From positions 65,322,123 to 65,386,122 of the forward strand of contig OZ022503.1 in assembly GCA_963989385.1 (NCBI GenBank): DNA of 64,000 bases, read 5' to 3'. The notes below the pieces were generated by a model. The model saw only the letters and a list, made by a program, of their open reading frames with translations, made no database searches and was not told the origin of the DNA. Positions 12,255-24,190 of the stretch are shown in pieces. Each line of letters starts with the position of its first letter. Within the stretch, counting starts at the first letter, position 1. Source of the DNA: Ctena decussata (lineage: Eukaryota; Mollusca; Bivalvia; Lucinida; Lucinidae). Made by a program: the position numbers and the translations under genes.

Positions 12255-13108
12255 CGAGGGGCGTTCGAAAAGTAATGCAAATGAAGTAATTTCTCGGTAA
12301 CCAATATAAAAACAGAACTTCCGATTGCATTGTTTTAAAAAGGGCGCATTTTTATCTTCTTTGAAAGAGGTATACCCTAAAGACACTGCAGAATCTTAGT
12401 TTAGTAGGCCGTAATTTATATATCGTCAGTCTTTGATTTGTTTTTATTTTTGCTACTTAAAGACAATGCCCAGGCAATGTTGTCCTGTAAATATCGCGGA
12501 AATTGTTTTTAATCTGGGTTCCATACTGGCCCGGGAATATGGATTATGTAATAGCAAATTCCCCATTTCTACCAAACGTTAAATGATTTCGTAATGAAAA
12601 CAAGTGTATTCGCATTCAAAATCTTGTCAGCAAAAGCATTTACATGGGTCAACGAAAACCTGTCAATAAATTCAAATTAATGCCAAAAACGAAACCTCTA
12701 GAAGCTTTTAAAAATGACGTTAACGTATATTTCAATAACGTCATAAGAATTGCGCATTGCTTTGCCAGGAATAAATCGATAACAGTTGCCAGCCTTCTAA
12801 CTTTTGTATGAATATTGTAGGCAACAATGGACAAGCAACAGACAAAGATTAGTTTTGTATTTGCAATGATATTTGACTTGAATGGCCAACACTGAAAAGA
12901 TTTTACATATGAAATTAGCCCAGTGGTATGATTGGGGCCTAAGAAAATGCGTTGTAAGTTAATATCCATGGAAAGGTGTCTTTGTACAGCGTATGGTGTC
13001 ATTGTAAAGACAAAATGTAGTGTTTTCAGCATATGCATAGCATTTGTACCCAGTTTTCCCATAAACAAAGTTATGAGGCCATTTGCATTACTTTTCGAAC
13101 GCCCCTCG
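12255..13108. mobile_element. Non-autonomous mariner-type element 2
   Basis: Same termini as 10774-11682 (CGAGGGGCGTTCGAAAAGT, reverse complement at the right end) with TA on both sides (12253-12254, 13109-13110). The 854-bp interior is homologous to copy 1 in the same orientation. The minus-strand ORF inside does not resemble mariner transposase. Confidence 0.85.
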
Positions 13109-13110
13109 TA

Positions 13111-13874
13111 TATAAATCTCAGGACCCTCTCTTGGATTTTTCAATCTTGTTGGGTGCTTGATGTACTGCAAAAGTGCCACGTAAGCGGACAATAGCTAAA
13201 ATTTGAAGCTATAAAAGGATTATAAATGACAAGTACTCCTTGTTCGGTTAAATATTGACCCAAACGATTTAACACGCCTGTTTAGAAGCTTTCTTGCTTA
13301 GTTCTGAAAGATAGTCAATGTTAATACCTAAAATGTAACATTATCCTCACATTTAATATTATGACCAATTTGAAATGATTCAATATTGTCACGTGATTTC
13401 TGCCCAACCTAACACAAATAGCCTGTTTCAAAAGATTGTTACTAAAACATGAAATACAAAAGAGGCTCTATTGTTCCAAAATTGATTTTAGAGAATTAAG
13501 ATCTTTCGGAATAAAAGATAAGTATTATCATCTGCATAGTTGTATAACACCCATTGAACAATAACATGAAACATGCCTATTATAAAGCACAGAATAAAAG
13601 CGGTCCCAAAACGGATCCTTGTAGAGCCCCTTTAAAATGCTTTCCCCAAGTACTAGTATGAGGTCCCAATCTAATCTGTTGAAATCTATCATTGAGGTAC
13701 ATGGGAACGTATATTGAAAATATAAAGCGTTAAATTTCCTTCTTTTCTGATGTAAAATTAAAATAATTCTTGAAGCTTTTGAATTTCTGATTTTAAATTT
13801 CATTCTTCATCGAACATTTTCAGGAACGCAGCAAACTGATGAAAATACACGTCCATTCTTCCACGCGCTCTAAT
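13111..13874. other. Unassigned AT-rich DNA
   Basis: Between mariner-type element 2 and the CACGGTG unit. A weak RT-like phrase (AAGGATCCGTTTTGGGACCG on the minus strand, near 13600) may be a trace of a non-LTR element; nothing firm. Confidence 0.4.
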
Positions 13875-14871
13875 ACACGGTGCATAACCATATCGGGCGC
13901 TATTTGTGAAAACTGGACTCTATCTGTGTATTTCGGAGTCTATTTGCGTTAGTTTAGGATTCTATCAGTCCCAAAATGGAAAACGAGGTAAGGGTGGGTG
14001 TTAATAAACTGTAATATAATTGTAAACAACAAATTTTCTTATGGGGCATAATGTGCACGGAACATCAGACATCCGTGTCTTCCAGTATCTATAGATGTTA
14101 TGCCTAATTCATATTTACTTTCGAGTCTACAAGCTGGAATGAAAGTCAAGATTTGACAATTTTGACGAGTGTGTCCACTTTGAACGCTGATCAGTTGCGA
14201 ACGCAATTGAAAGAAAACAGATCGGTTGGATAAGTTTGACCCTAATGAATGAATTAAAAATTTTGTAAGGCTCTGAGTTGAAAGAATATTTCCTTTTTGA
14301 AGAAAATCGGATTATTTTATCTTTTACAATGGCACCGGATGCTATATGCGCCCGGCATAAGACTCTATCAGCGGCTAATCGTGCTTCACACGGGACTCAT
14401 CGGAAACTATCTGTGCTTCAGAAGTATAATAGTCCGAGAGCCCGTGGTAGGTTTATTCATATGGTCGAGGCCAAAAGGTTTGAAGGTATTTTCTTATGTA
14501 AAAAAGTGTGCTGAATTCAAAAATCAAAGTCTTAAAAAATCCATTGATGCACAAAGTCGGTATACTCAAAATATACACATGGGGCGCTCCAAATCTCGAA
14601 CGAACGTTAAAATGGGGGTACCCTTATATTAAGTAATATTTTCAGCCTTCTACATGCACGGGAATATTAATTTTGATATCAAGCAATACTAAATAGATGT
14701 TAAAAAAAGATCAAATAACAATTTCCACATTTTCTTTGCCAAATTATGGGAAGCTCTACTTTCAAAATGAAACACATTGAAAAAAGCCACGAAAACTGGT
14801 GATTTCAATATTAAACTCATAGGTAGATAAAAATATTGATAAAAAACACCGAAAGTAGCAGTTATTATACC

Positions 14872-15700
14872 CTCAGCACAATAAGTATGTCGAGGGGTAA
14901 ATTGTTTTTGCCTTTTCATCCGTTCATCTGTCTATCCATCCGTCGGTCTGTCCATTTGTCCGTCAGTCCTTCCGTCCGTTAGTTAACATTTTCGTTAAAG
15001 TTTTGCGTTAAGTTTTATCTTTGCTCTGTTTTCCTGGGAGAATTCATGGAAACTTGTTCATGTGAACTTAGTATTACTTCAGGGTGGATACTGATCAGTT
15101 TGCATCACCTGGAAGCTGCTGCTGGCCTAAGGTCGAGGTCACAGACTCAGAAACTTGTAAAACAGTTACACTAAAATTTGCGTTATGTTTTTGCTTTTGC
15201 TCAGGGTTTTTTTTATAGTGTTTTACTGGAACTGGTCCATATGTGCTCAGTGTTACTAAAGGATAGATACTTATCAGTTTGCATCACTTGGATGCTGCTT
15301 TTGGCCTGCGTCAAGGTCACAGACCTAGAAATTCATATAATAGTTACGTTAACGCTTGCGTTAAATATTCGCTTTTGCACTGTTTTCCTGAAAGTCTGAA
15401 CTGGAACTGTTACATAATTTTGTGTTTAGTGTAACTACAGGATATATACTGCTCTGTTTGTGTCACCTTGAAGCTGCTGCTGACCTAAGGTTAATGTCAA
15501 AGACTTTGAACTTTATATAATACCTCTATAAAAGTTTTACATTGAAGAGTGTATCTTGGGATAGAACCTTTTGAAATGTGACTGGGTCTATTGCTGGGCT
15601 TGACTGATTGTCTGCTTGTCTGTTTGTTGACATTTTTTGCATTAATGTATTATGCAAAGTTTATTTTCTATGGGCGGTGGCTCTGGTCGGGAGAATACGT
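14872..15700 (-). mobile_element. TATACCC-ended tandem-repeat element, copy 1 (left palindrome arm)
   Basis: One end is TTATACCCTCAGCACAATAAG followed by CCGT/CTGT-rich simple sequence (14930-14985). Then come three ~175-bp repeats containing GATCAGTTTGCATCACCTGG, AGCTGCTGCTGGCCTAAGGT and ACTTTAACG-type stretches, to about 15540, and the far end is near 15700. It is the inverse of 17270-18165. Confidence 0.65.
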
Positions 15701-17269
15701 TAGCCCTTGCTCACTTGCTGTAGTTGGGCTGGAAAAACAACTTCTGATCACAAATTGTTCGTGATAATTTATGACTTTGTTTTAATTATTTTGGGGGAAG
15801 AACATGTTTGAAGCAAGATAAAGTTTGACACATTGGCGATATAGCAACCTCTGTACTTTTATATTGTTCACCCACATATTCTTTATCCCGTCATTTTAAA
15901 TACATCAGTTGAATGTGTTTAATGGGGATTTGCCAAGTGAACATAAAAGAATAGGGAGGGGTTTTGAAGTGAGCGTGTGCATCTGCTCAGTCTCATCTGT
16001 AGTTTTAATGTCTGTATACACACACTATGGGCCTTCACAAAACTTCGGCCAAAGACACCTGATTGCTGTAAAAGGCCGTGCATGCGCATTTAAATAGCCA
16101 CCTAATGGTTAAAAAACCTTGTTCGCTCGACGAAGTCCGCATATATGGTGATATCCAAGGACGTCTACAATTTCATTCCTTTTTCATTTCAGTAAGAAGA
16201 TGGAAACAACTGATCAGACAAATGAACTACGCAATAGTGAAACTTGAGAGTATTATATTGGCGATTCTAAACGAAATCGGATGCAGAAGATAGTCCCTTT
16301 TACAGTCCCTTTTTGGGTACCATCAAACAAAGATCACAATACAGGTCATGTTTGGTCTCGCTTTTCCAGCTGAAGAATATGTTCAGGCTGAGCTGAAGTC
16401 TTGATTCGAAATCAAAGGACCTGATCTTAGGTTTCTTTCAATATGGCGGAGGCTCTGTTTTAAGTGATGAATCAAATGATGTCTTTCTTTTTTTTTGAGG
16501 GATCTGACACTTGGATTTGCAAACATTCTGATAACAAACATTCTGATAAAATAAACCGACAGTATCATGAAGAGCACCGATCCCAGACAATGTTTCAATG
16601 CTTTCAACGTAATTATCCCAAGCAATGTTCATTCCAGGTCCTGGCTGTTGGGTGAGGCCATCAGATCTAGAGCATTTTTTTCTATTTAGAATCGCCATAC
16701 ATAATGCACTCACGCTTTATTGATTTTTCATCTTCTACCTGAAAAGAAAAAAGAGGAACGATATTACCATGTACACGGACTTCGCTGAGGGAACAAGTAT
16801 TTTTACAGAAACCATCAGGTAGATATTTAAATGCGCAGGCGCGGCCCTTCACAGAAATCGGGGATCTTTGTCTTTGGTCGAAGTTTTGTGAAGGCCAATA
16901 GTGTATGTCAGCAGACCAAACGTCCATCTGAGACTGACCATATGCACAGGCTCACTTTGAAACCCTTCGCTGTTCTTTTGAGTTCGGTTGGCAAGGCCCA
17001 ATTTAGCTCATTTTTAACTGATTATCCTCCTTTCTGTACTACTGTCTCCACCATTTTACCTTAAAAGAGTAATAATGTATTTGAAACGTATTTAAAATGA
17101 CTTTGAAAGAATATACGGCATGGACGAACAATTTAAAAGAACACAGGTTGCCATATCGCCAATTTGTCAGACTTTACCTCGTTCGGAGCTCATTCTTCCC
17201 CAAATGACTGAAGCCAAGCCCAAAGAAAAATAACTCGAATAATTTGTTGCTAGAAATGTTTTTCAAATC

Positions 17270-18165
17270 CCCTTAGTGCAATAAGAAGGGGCTGACGTAT
17301 ACCTCCGACCAGGGCCACCGCCTACAGAAAATAAACTTTACATAATACATTAATGTAAAATGTTAAGAAACAGACAGGCAGACATTCAATCTTACACAGC
17401 AATAGACCCAGTCACATATCAAAAGATTCCATCCCAAGATTTGGCAATAAGCAAAAGATTACACTCTTGAAAGTCTAACTATTACAGATATATTTTATAT
17501 GTATATAAAGTTCAAACTCTGTGACTTGACATTAGGTCAGCTGCAGCCTTTAGGTGACACAAATTGATCAGTATCTATCCTATAGTAACACTTAACACAT
17601 ATTCATTCATTCAATTCCAGTAAAGACTAGCAGGAAAACAGTGCAAAAGCAAAATAATCAGTCTAAACGCAAAATTTAATGCAACTTTTGTACAAATTTC
17701 TAAATCTGTGACCTTAACCTTTGGCCAGCAGCAGTATGCAGATGAAACAAACTGATGAGTATCTATCTTGTAGTAACAATAGACATATGAACCAGTTCAA
17801 GTAAAATCTTTCAAGAAAACTGAGCAAAAAACTTAACGCAAATTTTAACTTAACTGTTGTACATATATCCCAAGTCTGTGACTTTGACCTTAGGCCAGCA
17901 GCAGCTTCCAGGTGATGCAAGCTGATCTATATCTATCCTGTGGTAACACTTAGTACATATGAACAAGTTCCCGTAAAGACTTGTAGGAAAACAGAGCAAA
18001 GAAAATACACTTAACGCAAAACTTTAACGAACTGTTAACTAACGGACGAAAGGACTGACGGACAAATGGACAGACAGACGGATGGACAGACAGATGAACG
18101 GATGGAAAGGCAAAAACAATTTACCCCTCGACATACTTATTTTGCCGGGGGTATAATTACTGCTA
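17270..18165 (+). mobile_element. TATACCC-ended tandem-repeat element, copy 2 (right palindrome arm)
   Basis: Starts near CTGACGTATACCTCCGACCAG, contains ~175-bp repeats with CTTAGGCCAGCAGCAGC, then a GGACAGACAGA-rich tract, and ends at CATACTTATTTTGCCGGGGG followed by TATAA. It is the same family and orientation as 34770-35425. Confidence 0.65.
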
Positions 18166-18789
18166 CTTTCGGTGTTTTTATCAATATTTTTATCTACCTA
18201 TGAGTTGAATATTGAAATCACCTGTTTTCGTGGCTTTTTTTCAATGTGTTTCATTTTGAAAGTAGAGCTTCCCATAATATGGCAAAGAAAATGTAGAAAT
18301 TGTTATTTGATCTGTTTTAACATCTATTAAGTATTGCTTGATGTCAAAATTAATATTCCAGTGCATGCAAAAGGCGGAAAATATTACTAAATATAAGGGT
18401 TCCCCCATTTTGACCCTCTATCGAGATTTGGGGCACCCCATGTGTAATCTTTTGAGTATACCGACTTTGTGCATCAATGGATTTTTTTAAGACTTTGATT
18501 TTTGAATGCGGCACACTTTTTTTACATAAGAAAACACCTTCAAACCTTTTGGCCTCGACCACATGAATAAACCTACCACGAGCTCTCGGACTACTACATT
18601 TGTCTAGTGATCCGAAAATGGTATCAAGACGAGGCAGATTTCTATTTAGATAGCGTTCATGATTGATTGAGTCCTCTTCTTGCACACATTTTAAAACTTT
18701 TCAGAGAGTTTTGGTCTTCTCAAAGCCGAAGAAATGAATCAACGTTTCAATACGCGCGTTTACATATTTTTGCAGTTGCAGTTATAAGT

Positions 18790-19990
18790 CATGCTGAAAG
18801 TCATCTTGAACAGGCTTAAACCACAAGCCGAAGAGATAATCGCCGAGGAAAAAGCTGGGTTCCGAGCGGGAAGGAGCACCACAGAACAGATCTTCAGCCT
18901 TAGAGTCCTGTGTGATTAGTATCTCCAACATCAGCAGAATCTGTGCCGAGTCTTCATTGATTTCAAAAGAGCCTTTGACAGGCTATGGAATGCAGCCTTA
19001 TGGGCCACCATGCGGAGGTTCAATGTCGGTGCAAGTCTAGTTCGCACCATTGAGCAGCTGTACGACAAGGTTACAAGTGCAGTCCTGATCAATGACAGCA
19101 TAGGAGAATGGTTTAGAACAACAGTTGGAGTAAGACAAAGATGTCTTCTGTCACCCACCCTCTTCAACATTTTTCTCGAACCGATCATGTCTGATACTCT
19201 GGAAGAATGTGGCCGGGGTGGGGGGGGGAGGGGGGGGGGGTAGGCATGGGCGGCAGAGACATTGCCAATCTGCGGTTTGCCGATGATATAGACGCTCTAG
19301 CTGAGGAAGAGCAGGAACTAGAGGCTCTAGTTGAAAGTCTCGACCAAACCTGCACAAGGTGTAAGATGGAGATCAGCGCTGAGAGGACCAAACTGATGAC
19401 GAACAGCGCAGATGGCATCCAGAGGGAGATCAAGGTAGAAGGGCAGAAGCTGAGTATTGTAAGCAGCTTCAAATGCCTTGGGCCAGTTGTCTCAGATGAT
19501 GGCTCAAAACAGGAGGTTCTCTCAAGGATTGCACAAGCCAGTTCAGCTCTTACCAAGCTGAAACCAATTTGGAGATAGCGGCATGTCTCTTGGATCAAAG
19601 GTGAGACTTATGCGTTCCCTTGTCATTTCGATATTTCTGTATGCCTGTGAATCGTGGGCCTTGACAGCAGAGTTAAAGAAAAGAACGCAGGCCTTTGAAA
19701 TGAGATGCTACCCAAGGTTACTGAACGTTTCTTACAAGGACCATATAATCAATGAGGAGGTTCGCAGGAAGATCCAAGCAGCCATTGGAGAATATGATTG
19801 GCTCCTGAGGCTGGTCGGGAGGCGGGGGCTGGGGTAGTTTGGCCGGAGGAGGAGGTGGGAAGACAATATCAAGGAATGGACAGGAATGGATTTTGCCAGC
19901 TCGGCTAGGGCAGCTGAAGACGGGACAAGGTGGAAAGCGATTGTTTCGAAGTCATCTGTGGTGCACCGACGACCTAGTAAGGTTATGGGA
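18790..19990 (+). pseudogene. Reverse transcriptase pseudogene (second non-LTR family)
   Basis: The fragment opens with NRLKPQAEEIIAEEKAGFR and RSTTEQIF. It then has a stop (CD*), FIDFKRAFDRLW, GVRQRCLLSPTLFN, a G-rich interruption at 19213-19243, NLRFADDIDALAEE (catalytic FADD), LTKLKPIW, a frame change near 19578, and SIFLYACESWALTAE from 19620. The reading ends near 19837, with recognisable 3' sequence to about 19985. This family differs from the jockey/CR1-like copies elsewhere in the window. It sits inside the right half of the CACGGTG-bounded unit and is a later insertion or captured fragment. Confidence 0.85.
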
Positions 19991-20102
19991 TAGAATACAA
20001 TGACTAGAATAGTTATAAGTACAAACGGTGGTGGACACCTAGAGTTGCGGTTAATTATGAACAACATCTAAAGGTTGGTGTAACTATATGCATGATATTA
20101 GG

Positions 20103-20324
20103 TCAAAGAAACCCATAAATGGAGAGAGCACTGTCAACTTCCTTCACACCTTTTGAGTGAACCGTTGTGGGTGACATGGCCTCATTTTGGCAATCTACTG
20201 TGGACACGAATTGAGCATGCGCCGCAGGACTTTTTTCAAATTCGAGACTTAGCCTTCGCCGTTTCGGTTGATGCAACCACAAGTTTGATCTTTTACGACG
20301 TTTTTGGCTGAAAAAGGAAAACAA
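20103..20324 (-). CDS. Unidentified small ORF or terminal exon, very basic N-terminus
   Basis: On the minus strand a good acceptor (TTTTCCTTTTTCAG at about 20310-20323) is followed by an open frame of about 67 codons ending TGA. It starts QKRRKRSNLWLHQPKRRR and ends with SIYGFL. The KR-rich stretch could be a nuclear-localisation or DNA-binding tail. It lies near the right end of the CACGGTG-bounded unit and could be the last exon of that unit's own gene, or chance. No family was recognised. Confidence 0.25.
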   Translation of the reverse strand: MFSFFSQKRRKRSNLWLHQPKRRRLSLEFEKSPAAHAQFVSTVDCQNEAMSPTTVHSKGVKEVDSALSIYGFL

Positions 20325-20878
20325 ACATCACAAGTAAGGTCCGCTGCTCACAAGTAAAGTCCGTTGCCTTGAGGACAATATCTGTCCGTTGGCATAAAAT
20401 TACATTATTTTGGAGACACAAATAGAATCCGGATTATTGAAAATAATGCGTGGTGTCCTTTAAACATTGATATTAACGTAAAATTTTATTTATGCACCTA
20501 ACGCCATGTGTAAATTATCAAGAACATAATTATCTTCGAAAATTAAGGACAAAGTTCATTACCTACAAATAAAAACACTGAGTTTTCCTTGTTTTCATGG
20601 ACCATGTACACTCCTGCACTATCACGCTGCATTTGATTTCACTGATGACAAGCACTGAACAACTCTAGCTGAATAATATCGACGGAAATATTAGGAAAAA
20701 ATAAGGTATGTGTTCCGTGGAAACCATGAAACCCAGTACTTAGACGTTTTGTCCCTTTTTCTTCGACTGAATCGCCGAAGCGTTCATGGCAAGAAACAAA
20801 TAGAGTCCGTAGCACTCACAGATAGAGTCAAGTAACGCAGGTTTTCAAAGATAGCGTCCGATGTGGTTATGCACCGTG

Positions 20879-21986
20879 TAACATGTCCTTGCTGTAAGCG
20901 TTTCAAAGATTGAGCGCAAAGCCACGCTCTCGACATTAACGTAATGACGTAACGTCAGATGTTGGTGCTAATAAGCGTAACGTCAGAAAACGTTAGATTT
21001 TGAGCTCTGTTGCCAGTTCATTGCCACGGCCACAGTGCATTTCTTCCAATATTTTCCTAACTATATACTCATTAAGGTAGACGAATGGTGAATAAAGATA
21101 TTGGTGGGGCATTCATTTCATTATACCAGCTGAATAACCCAAAGGGCTATAAAACATTTGGATAGGAAAAGAAAATTTTTCACCGTTTTGTTTTCCTAAA
21201 AAACAAACTTTTGTATTTATACATACTTTTTTTTACACATTTTCCATTAAAATTCATGTCTCTAGCACAAGGATGCACTTTCATTTCTGCAAATCATATA
21301 ATCTTTAATATAGGGTATTTGAAACAGACTGGTAAGAAAAATTGCAATTATCTTGATTATAAGTATATTTTTACATTTTTTTAAAAAATGCAAGAAAATT
21401 GAATTTCATGAAAAAGGTCGTGAAAAATATATTCAGTCGATGGGGCATGCTTATGCATATTGTTTTAGTAAAACTTACATTGTATGATACAGAATAAAAC
21501 AAAAAAACAAACATTTCACCGTTTTGTTTCCTAGAAAAACAATGTTTAAGTTCTAAAATATCCCCAAAAAAGACTGCCCAAGTACTGCACCTGCTGCAAA
21601 CACAGCCGGTCCTTGCCCTGTTATTTATTTTCCTGTTGTTCCGGGTCTACCATAGAGTAATGCCTCAAAAATGCGCAGATGGAATTGAAATTGTAAAGAC
21701 CTTGATCATTCTGGTTCCTAAGGAACAGTCTGATCACGGTTTCCACTGTTTATACAGATGTATCTGCCCGAAAACTTAGGATCTTTATGGTAAGCATTGT
21801 TAGTGTGTATATATTCCATAGTTGATTGATTCACCATGAACAATAACTCTGTTATGTGTTTTAATAAGTCGATACAGAGTTATTGTGTATCTAAATACCT
21901 TAAATGTGAATTGAATTGCCAACCGCAACTGCTAGCAGAATATATTCGGAAGACAATAATTTTCGGGACAACTTACGATTTTGCTC
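20879..21986. other. Unassigned AT-rich DNA
   Basis: No gene or terminal repeat recognised. Several AACGT/ACGTCA words lie at 20930-21000, and two similar stretches with TTCACCGTTTTGTTTYCTA lie at 21179 and 21512. Confidence 0.45.
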
Positions 21987-21997
21987 GATTTCAATAA

Positions 21998-22201
21998 GGA
22001 GCCCCGGTTGCTCCGTAGGTTAAGCGCTGGGCTGCTGACCTAGCCGTCCCGGATTCGATTCCCGCTTGAGGCGAGAATCTTTTCAAAAATGTAAACGGGG
22101 TTGCATTGCACACAGCCTTTCATTATCAAACTCTCATCGTCCGGATATGACTGAAATACTGTTGAAAAGGTGTAAAATCGCAAGTCATTCATCCATTCAT
22201 T
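21998..22201 (+). mobile_element. tRNA-derived SINE, family B, copy 1
   Basis: The head GCCCCGGTTGCTCCGTAGG carries an A-box-like region (TAGGTTAAGCGCTGG) and a B box (GGATTCGATTCCC). The tail contains GATATGACTGAAATACTGTT and ends in CATTCATCCATTCAT. A perfect 11-bp target duplication, GATTTCAATAA, lies at 21987-21997 and 22202-22212, so the edges are well fixed. Confidence 0.88.
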
Positions 22202-22231
22202 GATTTCAATAAAACGTTACTAACGTACAAA

Positions 22232-22560
22232 TACAGTTGCGGACAAAACCGCTAGATTAGCTTATTCGTATTTTACATCGGCTTTCAGAAGTAAATTCCA
22301 AAAACGTTTCTGGTAAAGAACTATTCGGAACAGGTATTTCATGTCCGTCTGGTTTAAATTTGCTTTATATTAAATTTTGATATGATTCTTATACTCAGAA
22401 AATACCACCCAGTAAGCAAAATAAACAATTATGGCGCTGCGGACAAAACCGCTAGATTTGGAAAATTCGGTATTTCTTTAAATCGGACCATACATTCCGA
22501 AGTCTGATTTCACAGTTCAAAAATTCCAAGAAGTATTAATTGTATGTCAATAAATTTTAT
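22232..22560 (+). repeat. ~207-bp direct duplication
   Basis: GCGGACAAAACCGCTAGATT occurs at 22233 and 22440. The following bases remain loosely similar (TTCGTATTTTACATCGG versus TTCGGTATTTCTTTAAATCGG, and CAAAAA.GTTT / CAAAAATTCC). Function unknown. Confidence 0.5.
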
Positions 22561-23092
22561 ACTCTTCTTCTGCTTCGTATAGTTCTTTAGTGGCCCCTTG
22601 ATCTTCATAGGATGTCGCTTTTTAGTGCCAAAAATCTGAAGTTTACCCTTTACTGGAATTGCTGAATATTAAGTTTTCTTCTAGACGGAAAGGCTTAACT
22701 TGCTGGTGTTCCGATGTCAGTTTACATTACTTCACTCGCATCGACGGGGGAAATTTTGTTGGTTTTTGAGCACCGGTTTTCAATTTAAGCTGAAATAACT
22801 AACTTGCATTGCGAGTGCGTTGCAACGTCTTACAGCGTAAAAACTGACGTTAATTGGTATTATAAGACTGTGTATTTATTTTATATCTCATAAATGAAGA
22901 GTTTCTTTTTATCTTCAAAATACTCAATAAATAACCTTATAAATGGTATAAAATTTATTACGTTTGATTGTCCGTTAGAAATACTGTACCAGGGGAAAAC
23001 TATAAAGATGGCTTGAAAATGAAATTGTCACCAACATCTGACGTTACGTCAATGTACTGAACTGTACGGAAAGGCTGACAAAATCCCGCACC

Positions 23093-23098
<6 letters not shown>

Positions 23099-23136
<38 letters not shown>
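23099..23136 (+). repeat. (GT)n microsatellite
   Basis: Nineteen uninterrupted GT units. Confidence 0.98.
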
Positions 23137-23139
<3 letters not shown>

Positions 23140-23534
23140 CAAGGGTGCTACAGGTGCGGCATTGGCCGCACCAATAACTTTAGTAGGTGCGAAATGCCGC
23201 ATCAATAATTTTGAAACTGCGTTTAGTAAGATTGTAGTCAGCTACAAATAAACATGTATTTGTTCTGAAGCAACAGCGGTAATTTTTCCAGTGACAGTGC
23301 TATCACGGTCACAGCTGGTATCTGCCAGACAGGCAACAGATTATTTGTCGCAGGATTCATTTATTTGACAGCATTTGGAAGCAAAGGATGTTTTGATGCC
23401 GAAACGTTGACATGGTAGTATCGCCTGGCTTTGGAGTTTCATTACGTTACGGAAAAAACACTGGGAAAAAGAGTAATGGGCATTTGTTAATTCATTTTAA
23501 GTTGACATGGACGAAAGTTCAGGAAGACATTGCA

Positions 23535-23727
23535 CTGTATGAATAGATGGATGACTTGCAATTTAAAGTGCTTTTAAACAGTATTTCAGTCATATCAGGA
23601 CGATGGGAGGGTGATAATGAAAAGCTACGTGCAATGGAACTCCATTTACGGTTGGAACGATTTCCGCCTCCAGCGAGACTCGAACCATGGGCCGCTAGAC
23701 CATGGGCCACTTGATCAGCAAGCCAGC
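23535..23727 (-). mobile_element. tRNA-derived SINE, family B, copy 2
   Basis: On the minus strand it has the B box GGTTCGAGTCTC and the same body as 21998-22201, including GATATGACTGAAATACTGTT and a CATCTATTCAT end. The flanking duplication GACATTGCA is at 23526-23534 and 23728-23736. Confidence 0.82.
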
Positions 23728-23934
23728 GACATTGCATTGTCGGTGCACCCAATGTCAACGTCAACGAGCAAATGTACCCAATTTTTCAACTTTTGTAACA
23801 TTCTTTCTTGGGACAGCGATAAATGGGCATAAATCCTGAAATGTAGTATTTTTACACTGATAATCATTTAAAATATGGATTCAGTTGAAGGCTAAAATAG
23901 GGCCGGAAAATGCACTGAATGCACCAAATCGCAC

Positions 23935-24190
23935 CATTTTTACAAAAAGGCGAAAGTTACCTTTAACGTTGCCCATAATATTGCCCCGGAATACATGTCA
24001 GATTTGTTTCATTTGCGAGGTAACAACGCAAATAATACTGCTTCAAATTTACGATCACTTTGTAACAAGAACTCCTTACATAAGCCTATTTACAAGCAAC
24101 CTGTCTTATTCTGGGGCACTTATCTGGAATAGTATTCCTCTGCATCTGCCAGGTACTCCAAACGCCTCTAAAAGAGTATTACATGGAGTG
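23935..24190 (+). pseudogene. Non-LTR RT C-terminal fragment
   Basis: Reads APEYMSDLFHLRGNN and NTASNLRSL, shifts frame, then gives SYSGALIWNSIPLHLP, a typical RT C-terminus in which residues around A-L-W-N-S-L-P are conserved. It lies head-on to the minus-strand element beginning at 24382. Confidence 0.6.

Larger units (their letters stand above)
14428..18600. repeat. ~4.2-kb imperfect palindrome (foldback)
   Basis: The left arm, about 14428-16295, matches the inverse of the right arm, about 16675-18600. Checkpoints are TAGTCCGAGAGC (14430) with GCTCTCGGACTA (18583); TATGTCGAGGGGTAAATTG (14887) with CAATTTACCCCTCGACATA (18117); and TTGGCGATTCTAAA (16258) with TTTAGAATCGCCA (16683). The arms differ by many substitutions and small indels, so the inversion is not recent. 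The ~380-bp spacer shows no pairing. Confidence 0.85.
13875..20878. mobile_element. ~7-kb unit with CACGGTG inverted termini (candidate DNA transposon)
   Basis: Left end CACGGTGCATAACCA (13875) and the right end, read inverted from 20878, share the first 15 bases exactly. Similarity continues for about 38 bases (ATCGG.CGCTAT..TGAAAAC) and then, with a gap, through GACTCTATCTGTG and GGA(C)TCTATTTG. TAATA precedes and TAACA follows, a possible 5-bp target duplication with one change. The motif GGANTCTATYTG recurs several times within about 500 bases of either end. The interior holds a 4.2-kb palindrome, an RT pseudogene and an unidentified basic ORF. No transposase was recognised, so the superfamily is open. 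Confidence 0.65.

Noticed and set aside
12649..13068. 139-codon minus-strand ORF in mariner-type element 2
   Set aside because: It lacks the mariner D,D-D catalytic motifs, and the homologous stretch in element 1 is interrupted.
14297..14632. 111-codon ORF and its counterpart at 18350-18685
   Set aside because: They are mirror readings of the two palindrome arms, with no family match; the similarity comes from the inverted repeat and not from protein selection.
13875..20878. Calling the CACGGTG unit a Transib or RAG-like transposon
   Set aside because: Only the heptamer-like end and imperfect 5-bp flanks fit. No RAG1/Transib catalytic protein is visible.
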